Positions 1-7,673 of a stretch of DNA of 15,278 bases are shown here, piece by piece (within the stretch, counting starts at the first letter, position 1; each line of letters begins with the position of its first letter). The position numbers were made by a program, and so were the translations under genes. Below the pieces are notes generated by a model. That model ran no database searches. It was not told the origin of the DNA and was given only the letters and a program-made list of their open reading frames with translations. The stretch is from Deltaproteobacteria bacterium (lineage in GTDB: Bacteria; Desulfobacterota; Desulfobacteria; Desulfobacterales; ETH-SRB1). The stretch lies in the NCBI GenBank assembly GCA_019309665.1, contig JAFDFV010000110.1, positions 1 through 15,278 of the forward strand, read 5' to 3'.

Positions 1-1
1 G

Positions 2-1993
2 CAGCTTTACATCTTTTTCAGGCAATTTGGCGTTAACTACCGGACTGCTGTAAAAGGTGTTGAACAGGGACTAACTGCTCAAAAGGAATTTAAAAAAGAA
101 CTGAGGGCGAGGGCGGCCTCTCTAATAAATGAGGCAGAAAACAAAGGCCGGATAGTCCTTGTCCTGGCGGGCCGGCCTTATCATATAGACCCGCTTATCA
201 ACCACGGCATCCCGGACATCTTAACCTCTATGGGGGTCGATGTTATAAGCGAAGATGCTGTTCCGGTAGATAAAGATCAGTCCCTCGCCGATGTCAATGT
301 TCTTACTCAGTGGACCTATGCCAACAGACTTTATGCTGCGGCCGGCTGGGTCGGCAAAAACCATCGGGCCGAACTGGTACATCTTACTTCTTTCGGCTGT
401 GGCCTTGATGCTGTGGCGGCAGATGAAATCAGAGAAATCCTCAAGAGGTACGGAAAGATTTACACGTCGATCAAGATGGACGAAATATCCAATCTGGGCG
501 CGGTCAGGATCAGACTACGTTCCATGCTGGAAGCGGTGAGAGAAAATGAGGGCAGAGCTCTGTGCACAAAAGGAAGGAAAAAGAAAACAAATCCTATCTT
601 CATGCCGGAAGACAGAGAAAAAACTCTTATCGCTCCTTATTTTTCTCCCTTTTATTCTCCGCTTCTTCCTGCTGTATTTAAGCCGCTGGGTTATAAGCTG
701 GATGTGCTTCCGCCACAGGATAAGGCATCTGTGGAATTAGGCCTTAAGAATATCAATAATGATATGTGCTATCCGGCTGTTCTTGTTGCAGGGGATATAA
801 TCAAGGCGTTTCAATCCGGTCAATATGATCCGAAAAAAACATCAATAATCTTAACCCAGACAGGCGGCCAGTGCAGGGCATCATCTTATGTTTCGCTTAT
901 CAGGAAGGGACTAACTGATGCAGGACTGGAAGATGTTCCGATAATTGCCGTATCTAATGAAGATATCAATCCTCAGCCTGGATTTATTATCGATAAAAAG
1001 GAACTGATCAAACGAATGGCTCTGGGCGTGATTTTCACTGATCCTCTGACTCAGATGTACATGGCCACGGTAGTAAGGGAGGAAAATCGGGGCGACTCAA
1101 AGGCTTTACATGCCAAATATCTTTCAGAAATGGAGACGGGTATTGAGAGGGCGGATTATCATTACCTTCTTAACCTGCTGGAAAAGGCGGTAGCAGACTT
1201 TAATAATGTTAAGGTTTCAGATCGGCCTGTTCCCAAAATAGGAGTGGTAGGCGAGATATTTGTAAAATATAACTTTTTTTCCAATGGAAACATCATAGAG
1301 TGGCTCTCCGACCAAGGGGTGGAAGTGGTGCTCCCATGCTTGCAAAACTTTTTTGCCCAGAGGTTTGTTAATGAAGATTTTGATCAAAAGGCGTTTTTTA
1401 AACATTCCATTGTTGACAGCCTTAAATATAAGCTGATCTATATTTATACAAGATATCATCTTTTTCAGATAGAAAGGGTCATGCAGCAATTTTGTTTTTA
1501 CAGAAAGCCTTTTAACTTGAAGGAACTGGCTGAAATTACAGGAGAAGTGGTCAGTCTGGCTAACCAGTTCGGCGAGGGATGGCTTTTGACTGCCGAGATG
1601 ATTGCCATGCTCAGTGAAGGGATCGGCAATATAGTCTGCCTTCAGCCATTCGGTTGTATTTCAAATCATATTACCGGAAGAGGCATGGAGAAAAAACTTA
1701 AAGAAATGTTTCCCCATCTGAATTTGCTTTCGCTTGACATGGACGCCGGGGCAAGCGAGGTAAATATTTTAAACAGGCTGCATTTCATGATCATTGCAGC
1801 CAGGGAGGAGATGGAGTATGGTGCTGAAGTGACAGCCGGATATGGAATAGACAGGCCATTTTTCAACTTCCGCATTTGGCCAAAAGATACGGCCGTTTTT
1901 GATAATTATGTACCACTGGAAATCGAAAAGTGGAAAGCATGGGTATCAGGGTTGAATTTGTGGAAAAAAGCGAGTAGTTTTATACGAAGATAA
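2..1993 (+). CDS. 2-hydroxyacyl-CoA dehydratase activase-like protein, C-terminal 663 residues (5' partial)
   Basis: The reading frame is open from the first bases of the window, so the ATG at 230 is internal and the gene starts upstream. Seen: an Arg-Pro-Tyr-His-Ile-Asp-Pro motif near 173-193, a Gly-Cys-Gly-Leu-Asp-Ala segment near 399-413 typical of the DUF2229 region, then a HgdB-like part with NNDMCYPAVLVAGDII (about 754-801) and TGGQCRAS (about 862-885). Known: proteins of this class (COG3580/COG3581 type) join BadF/BcrA-type ATPase domains to dehydratase-like domains and are generally about 1400 residues long. The ATPase half would lie outside the window. The conserved Cys residues could ligate an iron-sulfur cluster. 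The substrate is unknown, and many such genes are orphans with no demonstrated reaction. The family call is firm; any specific function is not. Confidence 0.85.
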   Translation, partial: QLYIFFRQFGVNYRTAVKGVEQGLTAQKEFKKELRARAASLINEAENKGRIVLVLAGRPYHIDPLINHGIPDILTSMGVDVISEDAVPVDKDQSLADVNVLTQWTYANRLYAAAGWVGKNHRAELVHLTSFGCGLDAVAADEIREILKRYGKIYTSIKMDEISNLGAVRIRLRSMLEAVRENEGRALCTKGRKKKTNPIFMPEDREKTLIAPYFSPFYSPLLPAVFKPLGYKLDVLPPQDKASVELGLKNINNDMCYPAVLVAGDIIKAFQSGQYDPKKTSIILTQTGGQCRASSYVSLIRKGLTDAGLEDVPIIAVSNEDINPQPGFIIDKKELIKRMALGVIFTDPLTQMYMATVVREENRGDSKALHAKYLSEMETGIERADYHYLLNLLEKAVADFNNVKVSDRPVPKIGVVGEIFVKYNFFSNGNIIEWLSDQGVEVVLPCLQNFFAQRFVNEDFDQKAFFKHSIVDSLKYKLIYIYTRYHLFQIERVMQQFCFYRKPFNLKELAEITGEVVSLANQFGEGWLLTAEMIAMLSEGIGNIVCLQPFGCISNHITGRGMEKKLKEMFPHLNLLSLDMDAGASEVNILNRLHFMIIAAREEMEYGAEVTAGYGIDRPFFNFRIWPKDTAVFDNYVPLEIEKWKAWVSGLNLWKKASSFIRR

Positions 1994-2058
1994 TTGAGAA
2001 ATACCAACATCGATCTTAAGGAGGTATGAATTATAGCGGAAAGTCAGAGGTGGGTAAA

Positions 2059-2256
2059 ATGCCAAGAGAAAATGGAACAGTACCAAGAGGGCATGGACCT
2101 GGAACAGGTAAAGGCACAGGGCGAGGTGGCAGTGGCCAGGGCCGAAGAGGAGGTTTTGCGGCAGGACCGGGCGGTTATTGCTTTATCGTGATTTTATCCT
2201 TGCATATTTTGGGAAGAAAGTATCAAATGCACAAAACGGTTATAAAAAATATGTAG
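2059..2256 (+). CDS. Small Gly/Arg-rich protein, apparently with a replaced C-terminus
   Basis: The frame encodes MPRENGTVPRGHGPG followed by a Gly/Arg-rich stretch ending in AAGPGGYC. This N-terminal pattern (MP..GTGP.G.GPGTGRG) is typical of small anaerobe proteins, often followed by a zinc-ribbon-like Cys-rich tail after GGYC. Here the tail is absent: after GGYC the frame runs into FIVILSLHILG and stops at 2254-2256, while another frame gives a transposase-like scrap. The start was placed at 2059 because family similarity begins there. An in-frame ATG at 2026 directly abuts a strong AAGGAGGT at 2018-2025, which leaves it no spacing. It is probably a non-functional or altered remnant. Function of the intact family is unknown. 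Confidence 0.5.
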   Translation: MPRENGTVPRGHGPGTGKGTGRGGSGQGRRGGFAAGPGGYCFIVILSLHILGRKYQMHKTVIKNM

Positions 2257-2264
2257 ATTCGCTA
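2178..2264 (+). pseudogene. Fragment resembling the C-terminal part of a REP-associated transposase
   Basis: In a different frame from the small Gly-rich ORF, about 29 codons read LYRDFILAYFGKK then VSNAQNGYKKYVDSL. This resembles the region after the catalytic domain of REP-associated tyrosine (Y1) transposases, where a helix ending in FG is followed by a pattern of the type A...Y..FV..G. There is no start, no HUH motif and no catalytic Tyr, so it is a scrap only. It begins exactly where the Gly-rich ORF loses similarity to its family, which suggests an insertion or deletion junction near 2175-2180. The assignment is from memory of the family pattern and is tentative. Confidence 0.4.
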
Positions 2265-2335
2265 CCCGTTTTCTCCTCGCACAAGAAGAGGATTCGTTTG
2301 ACTGAAAAACAGGGGAAACAGAAGAGATTTTGCCG

Positions 2336-3547
2336 ATGCAAACAGACCTTTCCTTTCTACATGTTTCTGCGTTAACACTCCTTGGGACTGCTACAATTGT
2401 CGGGTTCTATATGGGCCGTGTTGCCCAGCGTATCAGCCTTCCGTCAGTTGTCGGCTATATGATTTTTGGAGTCATCCTTGGGCCGTCCATACTAAACCTT
2501 ATTGACGAGCCCATGATTGAAGACCTGTCGTTTTTAACCGAGATCGCCCTTGGGTTTGTTGCTTTCACTATTGGTTCGGAACTCAGCTTGTCCTCTCTGA
2601 AGCGCCTGGGATCAGGTATCATCTCCATTATTTTTGCAGAATCTTTTGGGGCCTTTTTTTTGGTTGTTGCCGTTGTATATCTTTTGACCCGCGATCCGGC
2701 AGGTACTGTTGCCGTTATTCAGGAGTGTAAAGCAAAGGGGACATTGACAAAGTCCCTTTATGCAATAGTGGGGTTTGACGATGGCCTGGCGATTATAATC
2801 TTTGGGTTTGGCGCCAGCTTCGCAAAGAGTCTCCTCATCAGAGAGGCTTCCGGTACCACCGCAAGCGTCCTCCCGACTCTGGGGATACCAATGGTGGAAA
2901 TCGGCTTGAGTCTTATAACGGGCGGAATCATTGGATTCCTGTTCTGTAAACTGGTGCTTAAGCTGCAAAAATCCCGAGATATCTTGATCATCCTTTTTGG
3001 AGTCGTTCTGCTGGCCACAGGACTGTCAATACGCTGGCACCTCTCTTTGATTCTGACCAATATGATGCTTGGATTTGTGCTGGTCAACAGCCGGCGTGAA
3101 GCGCTGGTGCAACGCGTAAGGGCTCCGCTACTTGAAATCATGCCACTGGTGTACATACTGTTTTTCTGTCTTGCCGGCGCAAACATGAAACTATCGGCCA
3201 TTCCTGCTTTGGGAAGCATAGGAGCAGTTTACATACTGGGAAGATCAGCGGGTAAGATTGGAGGGGCCCGTCTCGGGGCCTCATTTGGCCGCGTCGAGGA
3301 GAAAGTAAAAAAATATGTGGGCTTGGGTATTCTCTCCCAGGCAGGTGTGGCAATCGGTCTATCGCTCATTGTCAAGCAGGAATTTTCTCAGCTCAACGTA
3401 CAGTATAACCTGCCACACGCCGCGACAATTGCCGCTGTAGTATTTACCACCATCACTACGACCTGCGTTTTCTTTGAGATCATTGGCCCGATTCTTACGA
3501 AGTTCGCTTTAAAAAAAGCAGGCGAAATACCGGATGAGGCATCATAG
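2336..3547 (+). CDS. CPA2-family cation/proton antiporter, probably carrying an internal deletion
   Basis: A 403-residue, highly hydrophobic protein of the Na+/H+ exchanger superfamily (PF00999 type), expected in the inner membrane. Seen: GYMIFGVILGPS in the N-terminal third, PAGTVAVIQE followed by VGFDDGLAIIIFG (the acidic pair expected at the ion-binding site), and GLGILSQAGVAIGLSLIV near the C-terminus. Start: ATG at 2336 preceded by GAAGAG at 2321-2326; a TTG at 2330 is in frame but badly spaced. Odd: LLTRDP runs straight into AGTVAVIQE. From memory, relatives have about 15 more residues here (of the type LP.ALIFG..APASAP), forming the first half of the discontinuous ion-site helix. The frame is intact, so an in-frame loss is likely and may impair transport. 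The CBS-domain gene 44 bases downstream is probably a regulatory partner. Confidence 0.85.
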   Translation: MQTDLSFLHVSALTLLGTATIVGFYMGRVAQRISLPSVVGYMIFGVILGPSILNLIDEPMIEDLSFLTEIALGFVAFTIGSELSLSSLKRLGSGIISIIFAESFGAFFLVVAVVYLLTRDPAGTVAVIQECKAKGTLTKSLYAIVGFDDGLAIIIFGFGASFAKSLLIREASGTTASVLPTLGIPMVEIGLSLITGGIIGFLFCKLVLKLQKSRDILIILFGVVLLATGLSIRWHLSLILTNMMLGFVLVNSRREALVQRVRAPLLEIMPLVYILFFCLAGANMKLSAIPALGSIGAVYILGRSAGKIGGARLGASFGRVEEKVKKYVGLGILSQAGVAIGLSLIVKQEFSQLNVQYNLPHAATIAAVVFTTITTTCVFFEIIGPILTKFALKKAGEIPDEAS

Positions 3548-3591
3548 TGAAGGGTGGATAACGCGGCTTTAAGGCAACAAGAGGAGGCAAC

Positions 3592-4065
3592 ATGACAGGG
3601 GCAAAGGACAAAAGAAGTCTTGGTAAAATTGCCGATTTGATGGAGCAACTGAAACAGCGGAAAATCCCTGTGGTCCCCAAGCAAGCTACTGTCAGTGAAA
3701 TTATAGATGCTTTTGCTGCATCGGATCACTCGCGAATCCTGTACGTCGTGGATGACGAATGCAGATTCATAGGCGTCCTTTCCCTGGGAAATATGATCAG
3801 GCACGTTTTTTTCCATTACCACGATCCATCATCAATCGATTCTCGAAGTATCATAAACATGGTTGTCTCAGAAACGGCCGGCGACTTCATGCAAAGGGAA
3901 CCAATGTTTGCCATACATTCTGAGGACGTTGAAGACATACTCCAGCGCATGATCTACCACAACGTCAAGGAGATTCCCATCTTGGACGATGAGAAAAGGG
4001 TCGTAGCGGACATCACCATCGTTGATCTTCTCAAGCATTATAAGTCTGTCAAAGGGCCGGATTGA
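3592..4065 (+). CDS. Tandem CBS-domain protein
   Basis: 157 residues with two CBS motifs: the first around residues 20-70 (IPVVPKQATVSEIIDAF through RFIGVLSLGNMI), the second around 92-152 (AGDFMQREPMFAIHSEDVEDIL through VVADITIVDLLKHY). CBS pairs bind adenine nucleotides and act as energy-sensing modules in other proteins, transporters included. There are no membrane segments, so it is probably cytoplasmic. The start is supported by AAGAGGAGG at 3580-3588. Its position 44 bases after the antiporter, on the same strand, suggests co-transcription and control of that antiporter, which is inference. Confidence 0.85.
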   Translation: MTGAKDKRSLGKIADLMEQLKQRKIPVVPKQATVSEIIDAFAASDHSRILYVVDDECRFIGVLSLGNMIRHVFFHYHDPSSIDSRSIINMVVSETAGDFMQREPMFAIHSEDVEDILQRMIYHNVKEIPILDDEKRVVADITIVDLLKHYKSVKGPD

Positions 4066-4088
4066 TCTTCTGGAATTCCGATAAGGAA

Positions 4089-4260
4089 CGTGGACGAATT
4101 AACTTCCTCAAGTAGTCGCACAGATTTGGGTCGAATTTGTTCGATCCCAGATCACAAAAGTTGAAGGAATAGCGAGCTATTTCAATATTTTTGTGATTTG
4201 AGACCGGACAAAGGCGGCCTGAAGCTGTGATGTATAGTTGGGGAAGTTATTTCGTCCACG
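4089..4260 (+). mobile_element. MITE-like element with 19-bp terminal inverted repeats
   Basis: The left arm at 4089-4107 (CGTGGACGAATTAACTTCC) and the right arm at 4242-4260 are reverse complements with one mismatch (18 of 19). The interior is non-coding and strongly palindromic: a stem GGGTCGAA/TTCGATCCC at 4128-4148, and a longer hairpin at 4151-4197 with outer arms ATCACAAAA/TTTTGTGAT and an inner stem AATAGC/GCTATT around a GA loop. Together this fits a small non-autonomous transposable element about 172 bases long. No transposase with matching ends is visible in the window. Strand is nominal. Confidence 0.6.
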
Positions 4261-4275
4261 TAAGAGACAAAAAAA

Positions 4276-4639
4276 GTGTCCGTAAAACTGAGCTTAAAAG
4301 AATTACCTTTGAATTTAAGATTTTTTATTACTGTTTGGCATAACCTCTCTCGGCTTATTAGTTATTTCCAGTTTTTATGGCATCTTATTGTTTTTTATGA
4401 TTTATGGAATATGTTATGCTATGATCAATGGCAGCCAGAGGGCATTTGTGGTCGATTTAGCGCCGCAACATTTAAAAGGAACTGCATTGGGAGTATTTCA
4501 TACAGCAATAGGGTCGGTTGCCCTTCCGGGCGGATATATCGCGGGATTATTATGGGATAAAGTAAGCCCTGAAGCCACATTTGGTTATGGTCTTATATTA
4601 GCGATAATTTCAGCGGTATCACTTGTATTTGTGAGGTAA
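4276..4639 (+). pseudogene. MFS transporter remnant (frameshifted, internally deleted)
   Basis: From about 4319 to 4639 one frame encodes hydrophobic sequence with NGSQRAFVVDLAPQHLKG and TALGVFHTAIGSVALPGG, matching the C-terminal half of major facilitator transporters (helices 10-12). That frame has a stop at 4316-4318. Just upstream, a different frame gives SLKELPLNLRFFI, which resembles the segment opening the second six-helix half of the same family. The pieces are therefore joined by a frameshift plus loss of roughly helices 7-8, and the first half is missing entirely. It is not expected to make a working transporter. The MITE-like element ends 15 bases before it. Confidence 0.7.
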
Positions 4640-4730
4640 GTGAGGAACTCTGGAAAATTGAAACACGAGTTGAAGATGAGAAGACGCAGAAGTAATAATA
4701 ACCATTGAAAGGATTGAAAGGAGGAAAATT

Positions 4731-5042
4731 ATGTTTGATATCATTAAAAAGGTCATGCTGACTGGAGTAGGATTGGCTGCTATGACCAAAGACAAGGTAG
4801 AAGAAGTGGCCAGGGATCTTGCAAAAAAGGGGAAGCTGACGGAGAAAGAGGGAAAGGAATTAGTTGATGATCTGTTGAAAAAGTCGGAGAAGGCCAAAGA
4901 GGATCTGGAGAAAGATATAGAAAAAGTGGTAAAGGATACCATGAAGAAGATGAACCTTGCCGGAGCGGAAGAATTGTCAAATCTGACAAAACGAATAAAG
5001 AAACTGGAGCAGGCTTTGAAAGAAAAAGGCTCACAGAGCTGA
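4731..5042 (+). CDS. Phasin-like coiled-coil protein
   Basis: 103 residues, Lys/Glu-rich and almost wholly predicted helix: an amphipathic N-terminal part (MFDIIKKVMLTGVGLAAM), then charged heptad-like sequence and a short terminal coiled coil (LTKRIKKLEQALKEK). This matches the short PhaF/PhaI-type phasin family (poly(3-hydroxyalkanoate) granule-associated proteins), which also occurs in species without granules. The start has a strong AAAGGAGG at 4718-4725. Its TGA overlaps the ATG of the ubiB gene (TGATG at 5040-5044), so the two are translationally coupled. A lipid- or membrane-surface role alongside UbiB is inference. Confidence 0.75.
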   Translation: MFDIIKKVMLTGVGLAAMTKDKVEEVARDLAKKGKLTEKEGKELVDDLLKKSEKAKEDLEKDIEKVVKDTMKKMNLAGAEELSNLTKRIKKLEQALKEKGSQS

Positions 5043-6763
5043 TGTTAAGCATCCGAAAAATCGGCATAATCGGCCGAGCTTACCGTCACCTGAACCGATA
5101 CCGCCATATCCTTACGGTCTTGTTTAAATACGGCTTTGGGGATCTGGTGGACATTCTGAAGATCGAACAGTATCTTGAAATCGGTCTTCAGATGATTTCC
5201 AGAAAACGACGTGAGCAGGTCGAAAAACTCAGCAGAGCGGAACGGGTACGGATGGTTATGGAAGAGCTTGGCCCGACCTTTATCAAGTTGGGCCAGATAC
5301 TTTCCACCCGTCCGGACCTTATTCCCGTTGAATTTATACAGGAACTTTCAAAGCTCCAGGATAATGTCCCTTCCTTTCCCTATCCCGAAGCCAGACAAAT
5401 TATAGAATCCGAGATTGGAAGGCCGCTCGAAGATATATTCCAACACTTTGAGAATACACCCCTTGCCGCAGCCTCCATAGGCCAGGTTCACAGAGCACAG
5501 TTGAAGGACGGCGAGGAAGTGGTAGTCAAGGTTCAACGTCCCGGCATCCGCAAAACCATTGAAGTTGATCTGGAGATTATGCTCCATCTCGCTTCCCTTA
5601 TGGAGCGGCATTTAGAGGAATTGCAGGTACACCGTCCCGTCAGGATTGTTCAGGAATTTGCCCGTACCCTGGGAAAAGAGATAGATTACACCATAGAAAC
5701 CTCACATATAGAAAGGTTTGCCCGCCAATCTATGGATGATCCGACTGTCTATGTTCCCAAGGTTTTTCGGGATACAACAACGGAACGTATTCTTACCATG
5801 GAGTATATTGACGGAATCAAGGCATCCGAGATTGATCGTATTGAACGTGAAGGATTGGACAGAAAGATCATTACCGCGCGAGGGGCTGACCTGATTCTAA
5901 GGCAAATATTTGATTACGGTTTTTTCCATGCTGATCCCCATCCCGGAAACATCTTTGTTTTGCCGGACAATGTTATCTGCTATATTGATTTCGGCATGAT
6001 GGGGTCCATTGACCGGCAGACACGGGAGGATTTCGCAGATTTTATTCATACCGTGGTACACCATGATGAATCCATGGCCACGCAGATGCTCCTTAAACTC
6101 ACCGAATATGATGAAAAACCGGATGTGCGTGTTTTGGAAAGAGATTTGACGGAGTTCATCGGACAGCATCTTTATGTGCCGCTCAAAGACCTGCAAATGG
6201 AAAAACTTCTCCAGCAAATCCTGAAGATGATTTCCCGCCATCGCCTGCAGATACCGCAGAATCTTTTTCTTATGATGAAGGCATTGGCTACTGTGGAGGG
6301 AATTGGACTTTTGCTTGATCCTGATTTTGAAATGATTAAGCAAACCATCCCCTTTATTCAGCGAGTCAAGATGGCCCGCTATCATCCTAAACGAATGGCA
6401 AATGACATTATCAGGTCCGGTGTCGAGTTTGTTAAACTCATGCAGGAAATTCCAGGAGAGACACGCGAGATTCTGGAACAAATGAAGCAGGGCAAGATCA
6501 AGATGGAGTTCGAGCACAAGGGGCTTGAGCCGATGTTGTCCACCTACGACCAGATCAGCAATCGGATTGCTTTTGCTATTGTCATCGCTGCCCTTATAAT
6601 CGGCTCCGCATTAATCGTTCTTTCCAAGACACCACCTTTTCTGTTCGGCATTTCTTTTATCGGTATCATCGGTTTCCTGGCAGCCGCGCTTATGGGCCTA
6701 TGGCTTCTTATAGCGATTCTGAAAAAGGGGAAGCTTTACTTCTGCTTGCTCTGCCCATTCTGA
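5042..6763 (+). CDS. ubiB: UbiB/ABC1 (AarF/ADCK-type) atypical kinase
   Basis: 573 residues, close to the usual length. Seen: the family-specific KxGQ motif (FIKLGQILSTRPDLIP, residues about 80-95), the Ala-rich loop AAAS near 142-145 that replaces the Gly-rich loop of ordinary kinases, a VVVKVQRPG strand with the ATP-binding Lys near 163, catalytic HADPHPGN near 296-303 and IDFGMMG near 315-321. Two hydrophobic segments at the C-terminus anchor it in the inner membrane. Known: UbiB proteins have ATPase activity and support coenzyme Q biosynthesis or lipid homeostasis. In an anaerobe a menaquinone or general lipid role is more plausible. Translation is coupled to the preceding phasin-like gene. 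The last residues (KLYFCLLCPF) look like an extension at a deletion border, because an integrase remnant begins 48 bases downstream. Confidence 0.9.
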   Translation: MLSIRKIGIIGRAYRHLNRYRHILTVLFKYGFGDLVDILKIEQYLEIGLQMISRKRREQVEKLSRAERVRMVMEELGPTFIKLGQILSTRPDLIPVEFIQELSKLQDNVPSFPYPEARQIIESEIGRPLEDIFQHFENTPLAAASIGQVHRAQLKDGEEVVVKVQRPGIRKTIEVDLEIMLHLASLMERHLEELQVHRPVRIVQEFARTLGKEIDYTIETSHIERFARQSMDDPTVYVPKVFRDTTTERILTMEYIDGIKASEIDRIEREGLDRKIITARGADLILRQIFDYGFFHADPHPGNIFVLPDNVICYIDFGMMGSIDRQTREDFADFIHTVVHHDESMATQMLLKLTEYDEKPDVRVLERDLTEFIGQHLYVPLKDLQMEKLLQQILKMISRHRLQIPQNLFLMMKALATVEGIGLLLDPDFEMIKQTIPFIQRVKMARYHPKRMANDIIRSGVEFVKLMQEIPGETREILEQMKQGKIKMEFEHKGLEPMLSTYDQISNRIAFAIVIAALIIGSALIVLSKTPPFLFGISFIGIIGFLAAALMGLWLLIAILKKGKLYFCLLCPF

Positions 6764-6810
6764 TTTTTGCTAAATGGTAGTGGCTTAATTGTCAAGCATT
6801 AATTCATAAT

Positions 6811-6972
6811 TCAAGCTTTGACACCAATTTCTGTTCGAATACTATAGTGTTTGCAACGAATCCTGTTTCGAACCTGGTCTAATAGCTTTGGTTGCTTTGA
6901 GTCGGATCTATAAAGTGCTTTTTTTTCCTCATAATGTTTTGGTTTTGCACGAGATTTACATGAATTTTTCAC
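6811..6972 (-). pseudogene. Integron-type integrase (IntI-like) remnant, first ~53 codons
   Basis: On the minus strand a GTG-started frame of 53 codons contains LLDQVRNRIRCKHYSIRTE, the characteristic opening of integron integrases just before the YVDWI segment of the N-terminal SAM-like domain. A basic leader precedes it. Similarity ends after SIRTE (about 6829) and a stop follows at 6811-6813. The remaining ~280 residues, including the catalytic Arg/His/Tyr, are gone, and the ubiB gene ends 47 bases further on. AAGGGGG at about 6984-6990 could be its ribosome binding site. Orientation is divergent from the hicBA pair, as intI normally is from its cassettes. Integron-like recombinases outside true integrons share this motif, so the family call is firmer than the integron call. 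Confidence 0.7.
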
Positions 6973-7095
6973 GATTCAGCATTCCCCCTTATTGTTTTCC
7001 GAATAATAATTTCGTTGGCTTTATCTCACATGAAAGTTAAAAATTATAACCATTTTGGGCGAAAATTCACTTTATATGATCATTTGTTCATGCAC

Positions 7096-7104
7096 TGATA
7101 TAAT
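7096..7104 (+). promoter_or_regulatory. Candidate extended -10 promoter element ahead of hicBA
   Basis: TGATATAAT combines a consensus TATAAT at 7099-7104 with an upstream TG (extended -10). No good -35 hexamer lies at the usual distance (7076-7081 reads ATGATC), which an extended -10 can tolerate. It would drive transcription toward hicB, 172 bases away, across the palindromic leader at 7135-7224. Between the integrase remnant and the cassette, this is where a cassette promoter would be expected. The assignment is by motif only. Confidence 0.35.
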
Positions 7105-7134
7105 ACTAAAATCAAAATTTTTATCAAGCAAAAA

Positions 7135-7224
7135 AGTCGTCTAATCCACAAATAGATCGTTTTATACGACCAAACAGCCGTATAAAACAATTTCGTACGT
7201 AGATTAGCGTATTATAAGACGACT
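7135..7224 (+). repeat. Three nested inverted repeats in the hicBA leader (att-like or operator structure)
   Basis: Three arm pairs nest around one centre: AGTCGTCT (7135-7142) with AGACGACT (7217-7224), CTAATC (7141-7146) with GATTAG (7202-7207), and GTTTTATACG (7159-7168) with CGTATAAAAC (7179-7188, perfect 10 bp, 10-base loop). The first two pairs share base 7141-7142, so they are alternatives at that edge. GTCTAAT at the left and ATTAGCG at the right differ from the integron core sites RYYYAAC and GTTRRRY at the outermost conserved base and elsewhere. It could be an att-type recombination site, an operator, or a folded mRNA leader. Confidence 0.5.
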
Positions 7225-7275
7225 ATTCGGCAGTCTACTATATGTTCGGTCAACATCAAACGATAGGAGATTATA

Positions 7276-7494
7276 ATGAAGGCAGAATTCACAGCAATCA
7301 TAGAAGCCGCACCCGAGGGCGGCTTTTGGGCTATCTGTCCGGAGGTGCCTGGCGCTAATGGACAGGGCGAAACGATAGAGGAAACTAAGACTAATTTGCG
7401 GCAGGCTATTGAGTTGATTTTGGATGACCGCAAAGCTGACATTCTCCGAGGGCTACCCGAGGATGCTATTCAAGATAAGGTGATGATCGGATGA
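7276..7494 (+). CDS. hicB: HicB-family antitoxin
   Basis: 72 residues of the short HicB type. Seen: FTAIIEAAPEGGFWAICPEVPGA, then GQGETIEETKTNLRQAIELIL, which is the conserved partial RNase H-like fold of HicB. The C-terminus ends without an obvious ribbon-helix-helix or helix-turn-helix DNA-binding domain, so autoregulation, if any, may not follow the classical scheme. HicB neutralises HicA by direct binding in the cytoplasm. AGGAG at 7265-7269 gives a good ribosome binding site, 6 bases from the ATG. Its stop overlaps the hicA start (ATGA). The order is antitoxin first, toxin second. Confidence 0.9.
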   Translation: MKAEFTAIIEAAPEGGFWAICPEVPGANGQGETIEETKTNLRQAIELILDDRKADILRGLPEDAIQDKVMIG

Positions 7495-7670
7495 AACGAC
7501 GAGACTTGGAGCGAAGGTTAAGAATCGCCGGTTGTTACCTGAAACGTGAAGGGGGCTCACATTCACTTTGGATTAATTCGAAGAACGGAGCGATAGAAGC
7601 TGTCCCCCGACGCACTGAGATCAAAGAACCATTAGCAAAAAAGATTTTGAAGAATCTCAATGCAGATTGA
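7491..7670 (+). CDS. hicA: HicA-family mRNA interferase toxin
   Basis: 59 residues, the normal size for HicA. Seen: KRRDLERRLRIAGCYLKREG, then GSHSLWIN with the catalytic His of the double-stranded-RNA-binding-like fold near residue 24, and VPRRTEIKEPLAKKILKNL at the C-terminus. HicA binds and cleaves mRNA, arresting growth until HicB is resupplied. The ATG overlaps the hicB stop by 4 bases, which couples translation. The stop is followed after 3 bases by the attC-like hairpin, which fits gene-cassette packaging. There are no disrupting mutations in either gene, in contrast to everything around them. Confidence 0.9.
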   Translation: MKRRDLERRLRIAGCYLKREGGSHSLWINSKNGAIEAVPRRTEIKEPLAKKILKNLNAD

Positions 7671-7673
7671 GTG

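Noticed and set aside
2758..3219. 153-codon minus-strand ORF inside the antiporter gene
   Set aside because: It lies wholly within a well-supported membrane-protein gene on the other strand and has no recognisable motif.
4276..4560. 94-codon ORF as a separate gene
   Set aside because: Only its first ~20 residues resemble an MFS protein; the rest is the wrong frame of the same remnant.
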